Position numbers and translations under genes: made by a program. DNA of 64,000 nt, taken from positions 11,470,001 through 11,534,000 of the forward strand of contig WOAB01000056.1 of assembly GCA_027886185.1 (NCBI GenBank). Direction: 5' to 3'. Every line of letters begins with the position of its first letter. The first letter of the stretch is position 1. This document shows, piece by piece, positions 23,497-33,697 of the stretch. Below the pieces are notes generated by a model. That model was not told the origin of the DNA. It saw only the letters and a list, made by a program, of their open reading frames with translations, and searched no databases. Source of the stretch: Rheum nobile (Eukaryota > Streptophyta > Magnoliopsida > Caryophyllales > Polygonaceae).

Positions 23497-26400
23497 ATGG
23501 ATTCCTACGGCGATTGCGGCGATTATTCGGTTGACGACATATGGGCGGAGGTAGACCTGACGGAACATCAGATGGCGGCGGTGGGAGTGCTCGGCGGAGA
23601 CGGCGAAGATCTACCAGAATCCACGGCAGAGTCGACGGTGGCGGCGGTGGCGGCGAATCTATGTATGACTGGGGGCAGCGGCGAGGCGGCCGAAGAGGCG
23701 GCGGAAGCGAGGCTGGGCGAGAGGGGAGGCGACGCGGCAGAGGCCGAAGAGGGAGGCGACGCGGCAGAGGAGGCGGTGGAAGCGAGGTTGGGCGAGGCCG
23801 AAGAGGGAGGCGAGGCTGGGCTGCACGTGGAGCCGCCCACCATCGGGGAAGTTGGGTTGCACGTGGAGCCGCCCAGGACCGAGGCGATTTTGGGCGAGGA
23901 GGGCGATATCGGGGCGGACAATGCCTTCGACGTAGCGTGCGCGGTTTCTCAGCAGGCGATGTCAGACATGGGGGAAATTCTCGTTCGCCAAAAGCGAAAA
24001 TATGAACGGAGGCTAACTGAAAAGGTATGTTATAATTTATTTAATTAAATCTAATTTATTTAATTAAATTGTTACTGGAATTGTAGATTTATAAACTTGG
24101 TTTTTATAGTATTTAATCATTATAAAAAATAGTATAGGTAATAGGCTCAATTATACTGTGAAATAATATTAAATATATCAATGTAATGAAAATTTTAATA
24201 TATTGATTTTGTTTGTAAGAAAACAATTTTTGGGCATATGTAACTAGGTTGTATTGGGTAAAATGAATATAGTTATATTTGTAAATTTGGTTTTTATTGT
24301 ATTTAATCATTATATAAAAGACTATAGGTAATAGGTTCAATTATACTGTGAAATAATATTAAATATATCATCGTAATGAAAATTTTAATATATTGATTTT
24401 GTTAGTAAGAAAACAATTTTCTATATTTGTAACTAGGTTGTATTGGGTAAAATGAATATAATTATATTTCTTATGGAAAACTAGGAAGTTTTGGGTAAGA
24501 TCGCACGGTACGATCGAGATAGTCGCCCTACTACTGCATCTGCTCACAAGAGGAGGGTTGGCGGTGTATCGCAGGATTATAGTGAGGGCGATAGTGAGGA
24601 CGATGTTGGTCTCGTCCGCTCAGATGAGAACGTGGTTATGGAGGATCCACCTCAGCAGTCACATTAGGAGGACCCACCTCTTGAAGACTCACCTCAGCAG
24701 CAGCTACCTCTGGAGGAGTCACATGAGCAGCATGCCCCATCTCCACCTGAGCCATCTCAGCAGGCCCCATCTCCACCTGAGCCATCTCAGCAGGCCCCGT
24801 CTCAGCCTGAGCCAGCCACACAGGCCCCGTCTCAGCCTGAGCCAGCCACACAGGCCCCATCTCCGATTGAGCCACATCAGGAGACTCCATCTCAGCATGC
24901 CCCATCTCCACATGAGCCATCTCAGCAGGCCCCGTCTCAGTCTGAGCCAGCCACACAGGCCCCATCTCCGCATGAGCCAGCTGAGCAGTTTCCTTCTTTG
25001 TTGAGGAACTTTGATACGCACATTGCGGAGCTGATATGGAGCAAGGCGTTGTTGGACCCACCAGAGGTCATTGTTAGGGGTTTGAGGGTCCAGACACGCC
25101 CTTTGCAGTTTGCATTTTGGAGGGATCGTATTCCCAGAGGGCTCCCTGAGGAGGGGTCCTGGTTTTGGATTGCGCAGCAAACGGGGTTGACTGGTTTACT
25201 TGATTTGCAGTTCGGCAATGCTGATCATAGCCTCATTTCAGCGTTCATTGAGAGATGGCATCCACTTTCCATGGGGCGAGATAGCTCCTACGCTACATGA
25301 CGTTCTGATGATTTTAGGGCTGCTGATCGAGGGATTTGAGGTGATGTCACCATGGACCGGTCATGATAGCGAGTTGGCGGAGTATGAGGCTTTGTTCGGC
25401 TATTTGTTTGGGATAGATTCGGAGTACAGCTTTGATGAGGACGATGCTGACATGGTCTGCGACCTTAGGAAGGGTTGGGTCAAGCAATTTCCGCTTGGGA
25501 GGCATGTGATGAGGATGATTGAGGAGGGTGCCTACCCAGAGGATATAGCAGTCGGTTTCTTATGGCACGCCATGTCGGCTAGCATCTTCATTGACAAGTC
25601 AACGAACGAGCTGAAGACCACACTGTTACCTCTTTTTGTGGACTGGGAGCGTGTCGTTCATACTGCTTGGGGTACCGGGGTTCTGGCTCTCCTTTATAGG
25701 AACCTCGGAGAGGCTTCTCGGCGCGAAGCTGCACAGTTTGCCGGCTGCGCACGTCTTTTAGAGGTAGACCTTTATTATAGTTAAATTATAATTGTAATTT
25801 TTAATATATATATTGAATTGTTTATAACTAATGGCTGTCTTTTTCCATACGCAGGTTTGGATTTGGACGTACTTTGTATACTTCCCGGGCAACCCTAACC
25901 TCAATGAAGGTGCGGATGACGACCTCCGATGCGCTAAACGATACTGCATTGGCAGGACCCCTCTCCGGTCCCCCCGTGGCCAGTCACACTACTGACGAAT
26001 TCTGGACGAGTATAGGCCAGAGGATGTACATATTCTTATTCAATTTTAATTTACTGTAAAATAGCTTAATGAATTAATTTATGTTCCATCGTGTTGTGTT
26101 AATTGCAGATACGGTGGATGCCGTATGAGGGTCTTGATTTTCGAGGTGCTCACAGGGCCTCCACTTATCGAGGGACTATTCGTTTTCTCGGTGTAGAGGA
26201 GTCGTACATGCCAGATCGGCTTACACGCCAGTTCGGTTATCGACAGAGCAGGCCGATAGATATCATAGAGCCTTTGGTTGCAGTGCGTCCTCATGATTTT
26301 AGGGGGACAAGGCGATACCAGTTGCACTTTGACCCGCGTTGGCACAGGTGGGACCATCGTGAGCATCATCTTTGCCCCCACATCTTGACGAGTCCTCCTG

Positions 26401-26992
26401 CGACGATGGATTGGGATGTCCATGACGCGTACATGGACTGGTATCTACAGGTGTCGCATCCTTACGTGAGTCCGCATGCGTCAGTCTAGCCTCGTATTTG
26501 TAGAGGCCCACCTCCGGCTATCAACTCGCAAAAGGTATGTTTCTTGTCCCATTTTATTCTTATTAATTATTTTAGGATCGTCCATGTATTTGAAATGTTT
26601 GTTTTCATTTGCAGCGTGTGGCGATGGGCAATGCCTTTCTTCAGGAGATTATAGAGGCAGGTGGTGGCGATTTGCGACACTTTCAGCATATATGTGACAT
26701 ACTTGCTAGCGACGTCATCCCTGTAGCTCCACCACTTGTACGGGCTTCACAGATGCCTTCCCATGCATATAGTGCAGACTCTACTATATTTGAGAGAGCC
26801 GAATCATCTAGGATGGCGGAAGAGCATGCAGCAGCTCAGCAGGCCTCAGCTCCGCAGACATCGTCTCAACCGACGCCGATGGTTCCTCCAGTATGGGCAC
26901 CGGGCGTGGATTCAGGTGTAGGTGTGTCCTTGGCTAGTGATTCTACTCCACATTTAGATGATTCATTGGATAGTGAGACGGAGAGTTTGTAG
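23497..26992 (+). pseudogene. Plant mobile domain (PMD) protein gene, broken
   Basis: The exons read as 23497-24024, 24485-25763, 25855-26025, 26109-26534 and 26615-26992. Exon 1 is an acidic Glu/Ala-rich leader. Exon 2 has QAPSxPEP repeats and then the PMD: LLRNFDTHIAELIW, FIERWHP, HFPWGEIAPTLHDVLMILGL and FVDWERVVHTAWG. Later exons give IRWMPYEGLDFR, RLTRQFGYRQSRP and YMDWYLQVSHPY, then a Ser/Pro-rich tail. This matches MAIL1/MAIN and the proteins named phosphatase 7 long form homologs, a domain often carried by transposons. TAG at 24665, TGA at 25993, TAG at 26487 and a frameshift near 25262-25270 inactivate it. Its role in the element is unknown. Confidence 0.8.
23817..23875. repeat. Two palindrome copies inside PMD exon 1
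   Basis: TGGGCTGCA...AGCCGCCCA at 23817-23839 and TGGGTTGCA...AGCCGCCCA at 23853-23875 are diverged copies of the 23-bp palindrome. They are translated as a repeated LHVEPP. Confidence 0.6.
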
Positions 26993-26999
26993 AATATTT

Positions 27000-27270
27000 A
27001 TTTCATGTTTGACTTATGTGTTTGTTGGTTTTTTTAGATTGACGTTCCACGTATTCTAGTATGACTTTTGTTCCGTCATTTCGAGTTTGGCTTCTTTGTT
27101 AATGGCTTTTTTTGGATTTTCGTTCGTTATTTCTAAAAAACACATGCATATTCTTAAAATACATACACATACTAAAAACACATACAAATTCTAAAAACAC
27201 ATACACATTCACTGATTGGAATACACACTCTAAAAAATACATACACAATGGAACAAATGACATACACAAC
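27000..27270. other. 3' flank of the PMD gene, low complexity
   Basis: Short repeats of ACACATACACAT and related words at 27150-27260; no gene seen. Confidence 0.5.
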
Positions 27271-27272
27271 TC

Positions 27273-27535
27273 TTGCCCTGTGGCCATTATCCTCTTGACC
27301 GAATCAAGAGCCCAGGATGAACCTCCTAGGACCATGTCGTTCATGCTGATATGCTCCTTCTCCTAGCTGCATCACAAAAAAACTTGAAATCCTACAAATA
27401 CCGAAATTTGAAGATCCCATGTTTTTCTATGCTGCAGCGAGGAAAAAAGAGCAGATCAGCATGTACGACATGGCCCAAGGAGGTTCGTCCTAGGACTCTT
27501 GACTCGGTCAAGAGGATAATGTCCACAAGGCAATC
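27273..27535. repeat. Long imperfect hairpin (~90-bp arms)
   Basis: The left arm at about 27273-27362 (CATTATCCTCTTGACCGAAT, CATGTCGTTCATGCTGAT) pairs with the right arm at about 27449-27535. The match is roughly 85 percent by eye, with a loop near 86 bp. It could give a fold-back RNA, or be an old inverted-repeat element nested in the MULE. Confidence 0.7.
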
Positions 27536-27539
27536 ACAT

Positions 27540-27905
27540 CCTTCTTTATAACTTATTTTCTACATCCTAGATCGTGCGATGATATATCTTTCTCTTCATC
27601 TTTCAATTTGATTCTGAGAGCGCCTCATAAAGCTTCTGAAGCTTATATCTTTCCTGCACCTTGAATGTGTTTAAAATGTTAGACGACGAAGCCATACCAC
27701 CCCACGATATTGATTTCTTGTATCTGAAATATTTTATTCTTTTAATCACAAAGAACACAACCTAATAGCGTAAATAAAGAAAAAAATACATAAATCGAAT
27801 TTTTTTACCGAAATGAAGTTTGATGATGTTTTTGATGGTATATTTTCTCCACCAAAGTATGGCACCTTGGATGTGGAAGAGTCGAAGTTGGTATTTATAG
27901 CCATT
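27540..27905. other. Element interior, no gene seen
   Basis: AT-rich sequence between the hairpin and the middle palindromes. No open frame with recognisable similarity. Confidence 0.5.
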
Positions 27906-27906
27906 C

Positions 27907-28007
27907 TGGGCGGCAGAAGGTGCTGCCCACATAACCATACTGGGCGTCACATGGTGCAACCCATAGTTATGGGGCTGACATGGTCTGGGCGGCACGAGGT
28001 GCAGCCC
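27907..28007. repeat. Middle-left cluster of three 23-bp palindromes
   Basis: Copies lie at 27907-27929, 27941-27963 and 27985-28007, directly before the minisatellite. Confidence 0.8.
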
Positions 28008-28030
28008 ACGCCTATGTTCGTTTTTGTATT

Positions 28031-29031
28031 TGTAGGGTTACACTTATATACTATAGTATATAAGTGTAACTATAGGAAATATAATGAAATACTATAAGGT
28101 ATAAGTCTAAGTATATTAGATTTAATGAAATACTATAGTACATAAGTGTAACTATATGAGGTTTAATGAAATACTATAGTATATAAGTCTAAGTATACTA
28201 GATTTAATGAAATACTATAGTACATAAGTGTAACTATATGAAATATAATGAAATACTATAGGGTATAAGTCTAAGTATACTAGATTTAATGAAATACTAT
28301 AGTATATAAGTGTAACTATATGAAATATAATGAAATACTATAGGGTATAAGTCTAAGTATACTAGATTTAATGAAATACTATAGTATATAAGTGTAACAA
28401 TATGAGATTTAATGAAATACTATAGGGTATAAGTCTAAGTATACTAGATTTAATGAAATACTATAGTACATAAGTGTAACTATATGAAATATAATGAAAT
28501 ACTATAGGGTATAAGTCTAAGTATACTAGATTTAATGAAATACTATAGTACATAAGTGTAACTATATGAAATATAATGAAATACTATAGGGTATAAGTCT
28601 AAGTATACTAGATTTAATGAAATATTATAGTACATAAGTGTAACAATATGAGATTTAATGAAATACTATAGGGTATAAATCTAAGTATATTAGATTTAAT
28701 GAAATACTATAGTACATAAGTGTAACTATATGAAATATAATGAAATACTATAGGGTATAAGTCTAAGTATACTAGATTTAATGAAATACTATAGTACATA
28801 AGTGTAACTATATGAAATATAATGAAATACTATAGGGTATAAGTCTAAGTATACTAGATTTAATGAAATACTATAGTACATAAGTGTAACAATATGAGAT
28901 TTAATGAAATCCTATAGGGTATAAGTCTAAGTATACTAGATTTAATGAAATACTATAGTACATAAGTATAACTATATAAAATATAATGAAATACTATAGG
29001 GTATAAGTCTAAGTATACTAGATTTAATGAA
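28031..29031. repeat. ~82-bp AT-rich minisatellite, about 12 units
   Basis: The unit consists of two related ~41-bp halves. One is built on ACTATAGTACATAAGTGTAA and the other on ACTATAGGGTATAAGTCTAA, joined by TAATGAAAT. Most copies differ at only a few positions, so the array is homogeneous. It is flanked on both sides by the 23-bp palindromes. Confidence 0.9.
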
Positions 29032-29037
29032 CCCTCA

Positions 29038-29095
29038 TGGGCAGCACACAGTGCCGCCCAAGTAAACCCTCATGGGCTGCACTGTGTGCCGCCCA
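29038..29095. repeat. Middle-right pair of 23-bp palindromes
   Basis: TGGGCAGCA...TGCCGCCCA at 29038-29060 and TGGGCTGCA...TGCCGCCCA at 29073-29095, just upstream of the small gene's TATA box. Confidence 0.8.
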
Positions 29096-29126
29096 CAACG
29101 GTCATATTTTGGGTGCAATAAAGCCT

Positions 29127-29134
29127 TATAAATA
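29127..29134 (+). promoter_or_regulatory. TATA box of the small element gene
   Basis: TATAAATA lies 80 bp before the ATG at 29214. A CT/CA-rich leader-like stretch follows. Good match to plant TATA consensus and spacing. Confidence 0.6.
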
Positions 29135-29213
29135 CGCAACGAAAACAACTCAAAATCCACACATTTCTCACTCCTCACTTCTCAAAAACTTTTCTTGTGT
29201 TCTATTTAGGGTA

Positions 29214-29695
29214 ATGGCGCCTTTGGTTCTTTCAGTTTACGAAAATGGGCAAATCACCTACAATCGAATGATACGCCAACGAATTGGGATGGACATGTTT
29301 TTTCATGGCTACGAAGGTGGCGAGGTCCGCACGTTACGGATGGGGGATGTCTCGCCTGGAGAGGGGGGGGGTTGTCATTAAGCTACTTGTTCATGGCGTT
29401 ATTTTACCATCCAAACGGGGTTCGCCCTGGTCGGATTTTTTACTTTCCACCGGGTGTGGAACCTCCACGACTCCGGGAGGTGGTACACGAGTATCAGGTA
29501 GCTAAAATTATAGCTCTTTACAGACCTGGTGTTCCAGTCACCATTTACACAGAGTCTGCACACCCGAGACGTCATATCCCCGGTCTTTTAGAAGATCCAG
29601 AATCTGAGATGGACAACGACAGCTCTGATGATAGCGGGGAGACCGATTCTGATGAGGATTACGATGGCGGAGAGAACGAATCTGATGAGGAATAG
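29214..29695 (+). pseudogene. Small acidic-tailed element gene, family unknown
   Basis: ATG at 29214 begins MAPLVLSVYENGQITYNRM. The frame runs to DVSPGEGGG and then stops at a run of nine G (29363-29371). A downstream frame, SYLFMALFYHPNGVRPG, continues to GLLEDPESEMDNDSSDDSGE and a strongly acidic Asp/Glu/Ser end, with stop TAG at 29693. The two parts look like one ~160-residue protein split by a one-base change in the G run. I recognise no family. A TATA box and a leader precede it, so it appears to be a genuine gene of the element. The acidic tail suggests a protein-protein or chromatin contact role, but that is speculation. Confidence 0.55.
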
Positions 29696-29929
29696 ATAGC
29701 TTTTTATGATTCATGTCCAGCTAGTGTATGCTTTAATGTTTACGTGTACGTGGGTTTGCTAAGTATTTTCAAGTAATATTATTGTCTCGTATTGCATTTT
29801 CCCGAATCAACAACAATTCAAAAAAAAAATCAAATGATTATAAACACAGATTCCGGATCAATCTCAAACAAACTTTCCCATAAAAAGATATACAATATCA
29901 TATATAAAGTCTATTACAATCCAAAAAAC

Positions 29930-32900
29930 CTAGGTAAGTATGTCAGGTCGCTCTTGAAATGCTCGCTCCTCTACATAACTCTTGAACCTATCCTTAAAGC
30001 GCTCATGACTATCCCATCCATCAACACTTGGATCCTTGTAAATGCGACACTGTCTTGGAGGCGGTGGAATGGGACAATGATCATTAACAAGCCAAATCTG
30101 TAAACATTAACAGTACAGTTATAAAAATATATGAAAGAATAAGTAAATATGAGAGAGTAGGACAACACGTACCGGTACGTAATGGTCTCTCCTGCCTACA
30201 TGTGCTATCGCATAAACCTTTTGTCGGAGGCTCAGCACCCGGGGGGGGCACAATGGAAGACATGTGTGCGGTCTGAACCATGATAACACAACAACAGCCA
30301 CTTGGTGTTCCGTGGCAAACGCCAAACCAGTAATAGGCATTATACACCAGAAGTTCGTCGTGCACGGTGAAGTAATATAATTCAATTTCCTAACAAATGC
30401 TTCCACCGTCAACGCTTCCTCCGCAAGCATTGCTACGTAGTTGGCTCCATGTGTCTGGACGTGCTTCGAAAGCTCTAACCGGACATCAATGTACTCGTCT
30501 TCTCGGCGACATAGCAACACGGCAAGAGAACGAAACCCACAATGACCATCACCTTTGACATTTTGTACTCTACAAATGTATGCCAGTATGAAATGATCAA
30601 TATTCTCGTGTCCCCAGTTGAAGCCGAGATACTTGACCGACTTGTTTGAAGCCGACTTGGACTTGCGTGAAGCAGATTTGGGCTTTGCAGGTTTAGTGGC
30701 ACTCCCCTTTGCTGTTGAAACTCCACTGTGAGGTCGTTCGCTAGAAGGACATCCTTTCGATCCCATTGATCCCACGGACGATTTCACATTGGTCGTCTCT
30801 TTCTCTGCAGGCGCATCCTCCTCTTCCACTCCCAGCTCCTTATCCTCCATCTTCATATTCTGCTTCTCCTTCATCTTCTTCATTTTTGCATCCACATGCT
30901 TATCCCAACCCATTTTCCTCTTGGTGCGGTCTTTCTCGCATTCATCCTAGGCATCCCATTCTTGGTCTCACCACGTGGCGGGTCTTGAATATCGCACGAT
31001 GTAGGGTCCTTTGACTCATGCCACTTTTCCGCCATCTTCTTCAACGTAAACCGGTCAATTGTCCCACAAAAGAACTCTTCAAAGAAGTCCTGCACCGTGA
31101 CATTGTCCGTTGTGACTGCAACACCATCATCGATATCAAGATCCTTAGCATCCACCCCTTCCCATCGGATCTGCTTCCAGAAAATATCAACCTCTTCAGG
31201 CACTAATGGGTAACCCGTCTCCACATAGACCTTAATTGTGTGTGGGCAAGGCAGTCCTAGTGTGGACCTCCACCAAAAATCATCACATTTGTCCCCAATT
31301 TTCCCCTCCTTTGCTAACACAGCTTGGGCATACAACATTCTCAGGCATTTCTCAGAGCACTTTTCAAGGATGCGCTTGAAGAACACCTTAACCCACTCAG
31401 GGCCATTTACTATCTCCATGGGAAAGGCAATGCAGTTCTTGGTCATCTCAAATCGGATCTTCCGATGCTGATCAACAAACATGTTGTCGATGTGTTGCAC
31501 AATTGTGTCGAACCCTCCGACGGATGTCTCAATCATGTCCTTAAGCATAGAGTGCTGACCCTCAACCCTGACAATAATATATTCGTTTACAATTTACTAA
31601 ATGTATTTTATAACCCAATTTGATTGCAAATGTTTGTATGAAAGTTACATGTTTGATGTTCTTGTGGCAAAATGGAGAACATCATCACACCATGCCGCAA
31701 CTAGCTTCTTCTTATGCTCATTAAACCAAGTTTGCTCCACATATCTCACCAAGCCTTCACTCCATATCTCCTTAAAGTGAGCAAGTCACTCTCTGTACTC
31801 CTCCTTTGTGTGAGACCTCATCACCCGAGGAACACTTCCCGAGAATTTCTTCTCGTCAATCTTCATCGTCTTAGCATATGCCTTCACATTACGGTCTACA
31901 TGGACCTGACACAAGTGATGACGAACCTTCGGAAACACCAGTTTGGCAGCCTTGATCAGTCCTAGCTCTCGATCAGACATGATGCATACAGGACTTTTCC
32001 CCCGTACAACCACTTCAATCGTCTCAGTGCCCATGCATAGTGGCTTGTCGTCTCCATTTCCATGAACACAAGAGCAATGCAATATGTGTAGTTGGTGCAA
32101 GTAAATCCAACAATCTGGAACAGAGGCATACCGTACCTATAAATGCAACACAAAATATACTTTAAACCCGCATAAAATACCATTATCTACACATAATACA
32201 AAAACGAGTAAGGTTTACCTGTTGGTTTTGTAGGTCGAATCCATGATGACGACATTAGGGAACATGCACAACAAATGTCGAGCGTCCGGATGGGAAATAA
32301 ACAAGCACGCCAAAACCTCCTTCCCATCTTCCCTCGTCTTAGTAGCAGTGTCCAACAAATAGCCTTTCTCATTCAAAAACCCCAATGACCATTGTGTCAC
32401 ATTCAGATTGCCCAGGGATTTCAACCTCTCCTTAGCCCTAACAGTGTACACCTGCTTTCTCGAAATCGTTGAACCCGTATATTCATTCCTAAGCTGTGTA
32501 GAAATAACCTTGGGTCTTGCACCCGCCGCAGTATCAATCATCACTTTCATATGCTGCTCCTTTGTAAGTCGGGAAGCAAATGCATGGCCGATCAAGGTGG
32601 TCGAAAGCATATGATTATGGCATGCACTAACAGAAGATATGGTCCACCCAGGATCTCTAATAGCATTTCCTTCCCTAAAAGTATCATGCAACAAAAAAGG
32701 ACAACCCTTCTTCTTTGACCTAGCTTTATTCACTCGTATCGGGCTGACCTTTTTACCATCGACTAACACCTTCTTCTTGTCGGACCTAGGTAATCCGGAT
32801 CTCTCGCAATGAAATATAATCTTTCTAGGCTTTGATGATTTAGTAGTGATCACCATAAAAAGACTAAAACCGACCTTTTGCACCCAATCTCTCAATTCCT

Positions 32901-33233
32901 CCATACTCGGAAATATCTCATTACTAGTAAAATGAGATGAGAAGTCGATTGCTATATATTTATCATCATTAGAATCACCCTATTTATATACAATAATTAG
33001 TACATTAGAGACTAATTAATAATTTATACATTATTTCAAAACAGTCTAACATTTCAAAGACTAATTACATTTAAGATCTAATCATTTTATACAATAAAAA
33101 TTAAAATATTACGTACCTTGAAGTACTCAGGAGAAATCGGCGACTGAAAATCACCCTCATCATCTAGAGATGTGTGCACGCTCGAAGACGACTCTGACAA
33201 CCCCCTCCAACCAGGATCGCTTGACGATGACAT
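29930..33233 (-). pseudogene. MULE transposase with OTU cysteine-protease domain, broken
   Basis: The exons, in transcript order, read 33117-33233, 32219-32979, 31649-32136, 30173-31567 and 29930-30097. The N-terminal region has a FAR1-like zinc-binding look (FHCERSGLP, CPFLLHDTF). The transposase core has Asp in VVIMDSTYKTNRYGMPLFQI, Asp in IMSDRELGLIKAAK, and Glu in MVEGQHSMLK. After it come LGLPCPHTIKVY and a Lys-rich linker. The OTU domain has VKGDGHCGFRSLA (Asp and Cys) and a His in RRDHYVP. The ending is PPPPRQCRIYKDP. Lesions: a frameshift at TTTTCCCCC (31995-32003), a TGA after TKEEYRE (31786), and a frameshift near 30930. Transposase-OTU fusions are known in plant MULEs. It would bind the element ends; the OTU target is unknown. 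Confidence 0.78.
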
Positions 33234-33292
33234 TTTTTAAGAAATATCGGATATGAAATTTTGGGTTCCAACATTTGCTATTACATCTCCAA

Positions 33293-33300
33293 TATATATA
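33293..33300 (-). promoter_or_regulatory. TATA box candidate for the transposase gene
   Basis: TATATATA about 60 bp upstream of the minus-strand ATG (33233), between the gene and the right palindrome cluster. Confidence 0.45.
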
Positions 33301-33329
33301 GCCGGCTACATGACCGCTGGGGGTATTTC

Positions 33330-33642
33330 TGGGCGGCTCTATGTGCAGTCCAAATTGACCGTTGCCAATCGTACACTCCCTGGGCTGCACTTAGTGTCGT
33401 CCAGGACTCTCCGGTTTTATGGGTGGCAAGACGTTCCGCCCATAAACCGTCTCCACAAACAAACGGCTTAGAACTGAACCGGTTCCTTGAGCGGCACATG
33501 TTGCAGCCCATTAAACCGGTTTCAGTGAACCGGTTTTTAAAAATACATTTTAAATTATTTTTCCAAAACTGAACCCTTACTGGGCGGCACTAAGTGCCGG
33601 CCAAGAAACTCGGGTTTTCTGGGCTGCACTTAGTGCCGCCCA
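33330..33642. repeat. Right cluster of six 23-bp palindromes
   Basis: Copies lie at 33330, 33381, 33420, 33488, 33581 and 33620, each 23 bp. They mirror the six on the left and fill the transposase promoter region. Confidence 0.85.
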
Positions 33643-33688
33643 TAGGGGAGTGCGAGGCGGAAAAAACTGGCGTGCGCGGTTTTTCGCC
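33632..33688 (-). repeat. Right terminal inverted repeat of the 10.7-kb element
   Basis: Reverse complement of 23014-23070 with scattered changes; ends ...GCGCGGTTTTTCGCC. Confidence 0.8.
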
Positions 33689-33697
33689 GTAAATTAA

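Larger units (their letters stand above)
23014..33688. mobile_element. 10.7-kb Mutator-like element with three genes
   Basis: The ends are inverted copies: left GGCCAAAAAACCGCGCACTC and right (reverse-complemented) GGCGAAAAACCGCGCACGCC. Similarity continues about 57 bp inward. The flanks ATAAATTAA (23005-23013) and GTAAATTAA (33689-33697) form a near-perfect 9-bp duplication, as expected for MULEs. Inside are a plant-mobile-domain gene (+), a small acidic-tailed gene (+), a MULE transposase/OTU gene (-), a minisatellite and 19 copies of a 23-bp palindrome. It lies entirely in intron 1 of the hydrolase gene. The nonsense codons and frameshifts make it unlikely to be autonomous now. Confidence 0.85.

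Noticed and set aside
23541..24005. Gly/Arg-rich plus-strand frame
   Set aside because: Alternative frame of PMD exon 1; the 23497 frame has proper splice continuation into the PMD.
24636..25180. Minus-strand frames rich in AETGPVWLAQ and LRRGL repeats
   Set aside because: They are antisense shadows of the QAPSxPEP repeats of the PMD gene exon 2.
28031..29031. Possible centromeric satellite
   Set aside because: It is a single short array confined to one transposon and flanked by its palindromes, so an element-internal minisatellite fits better.
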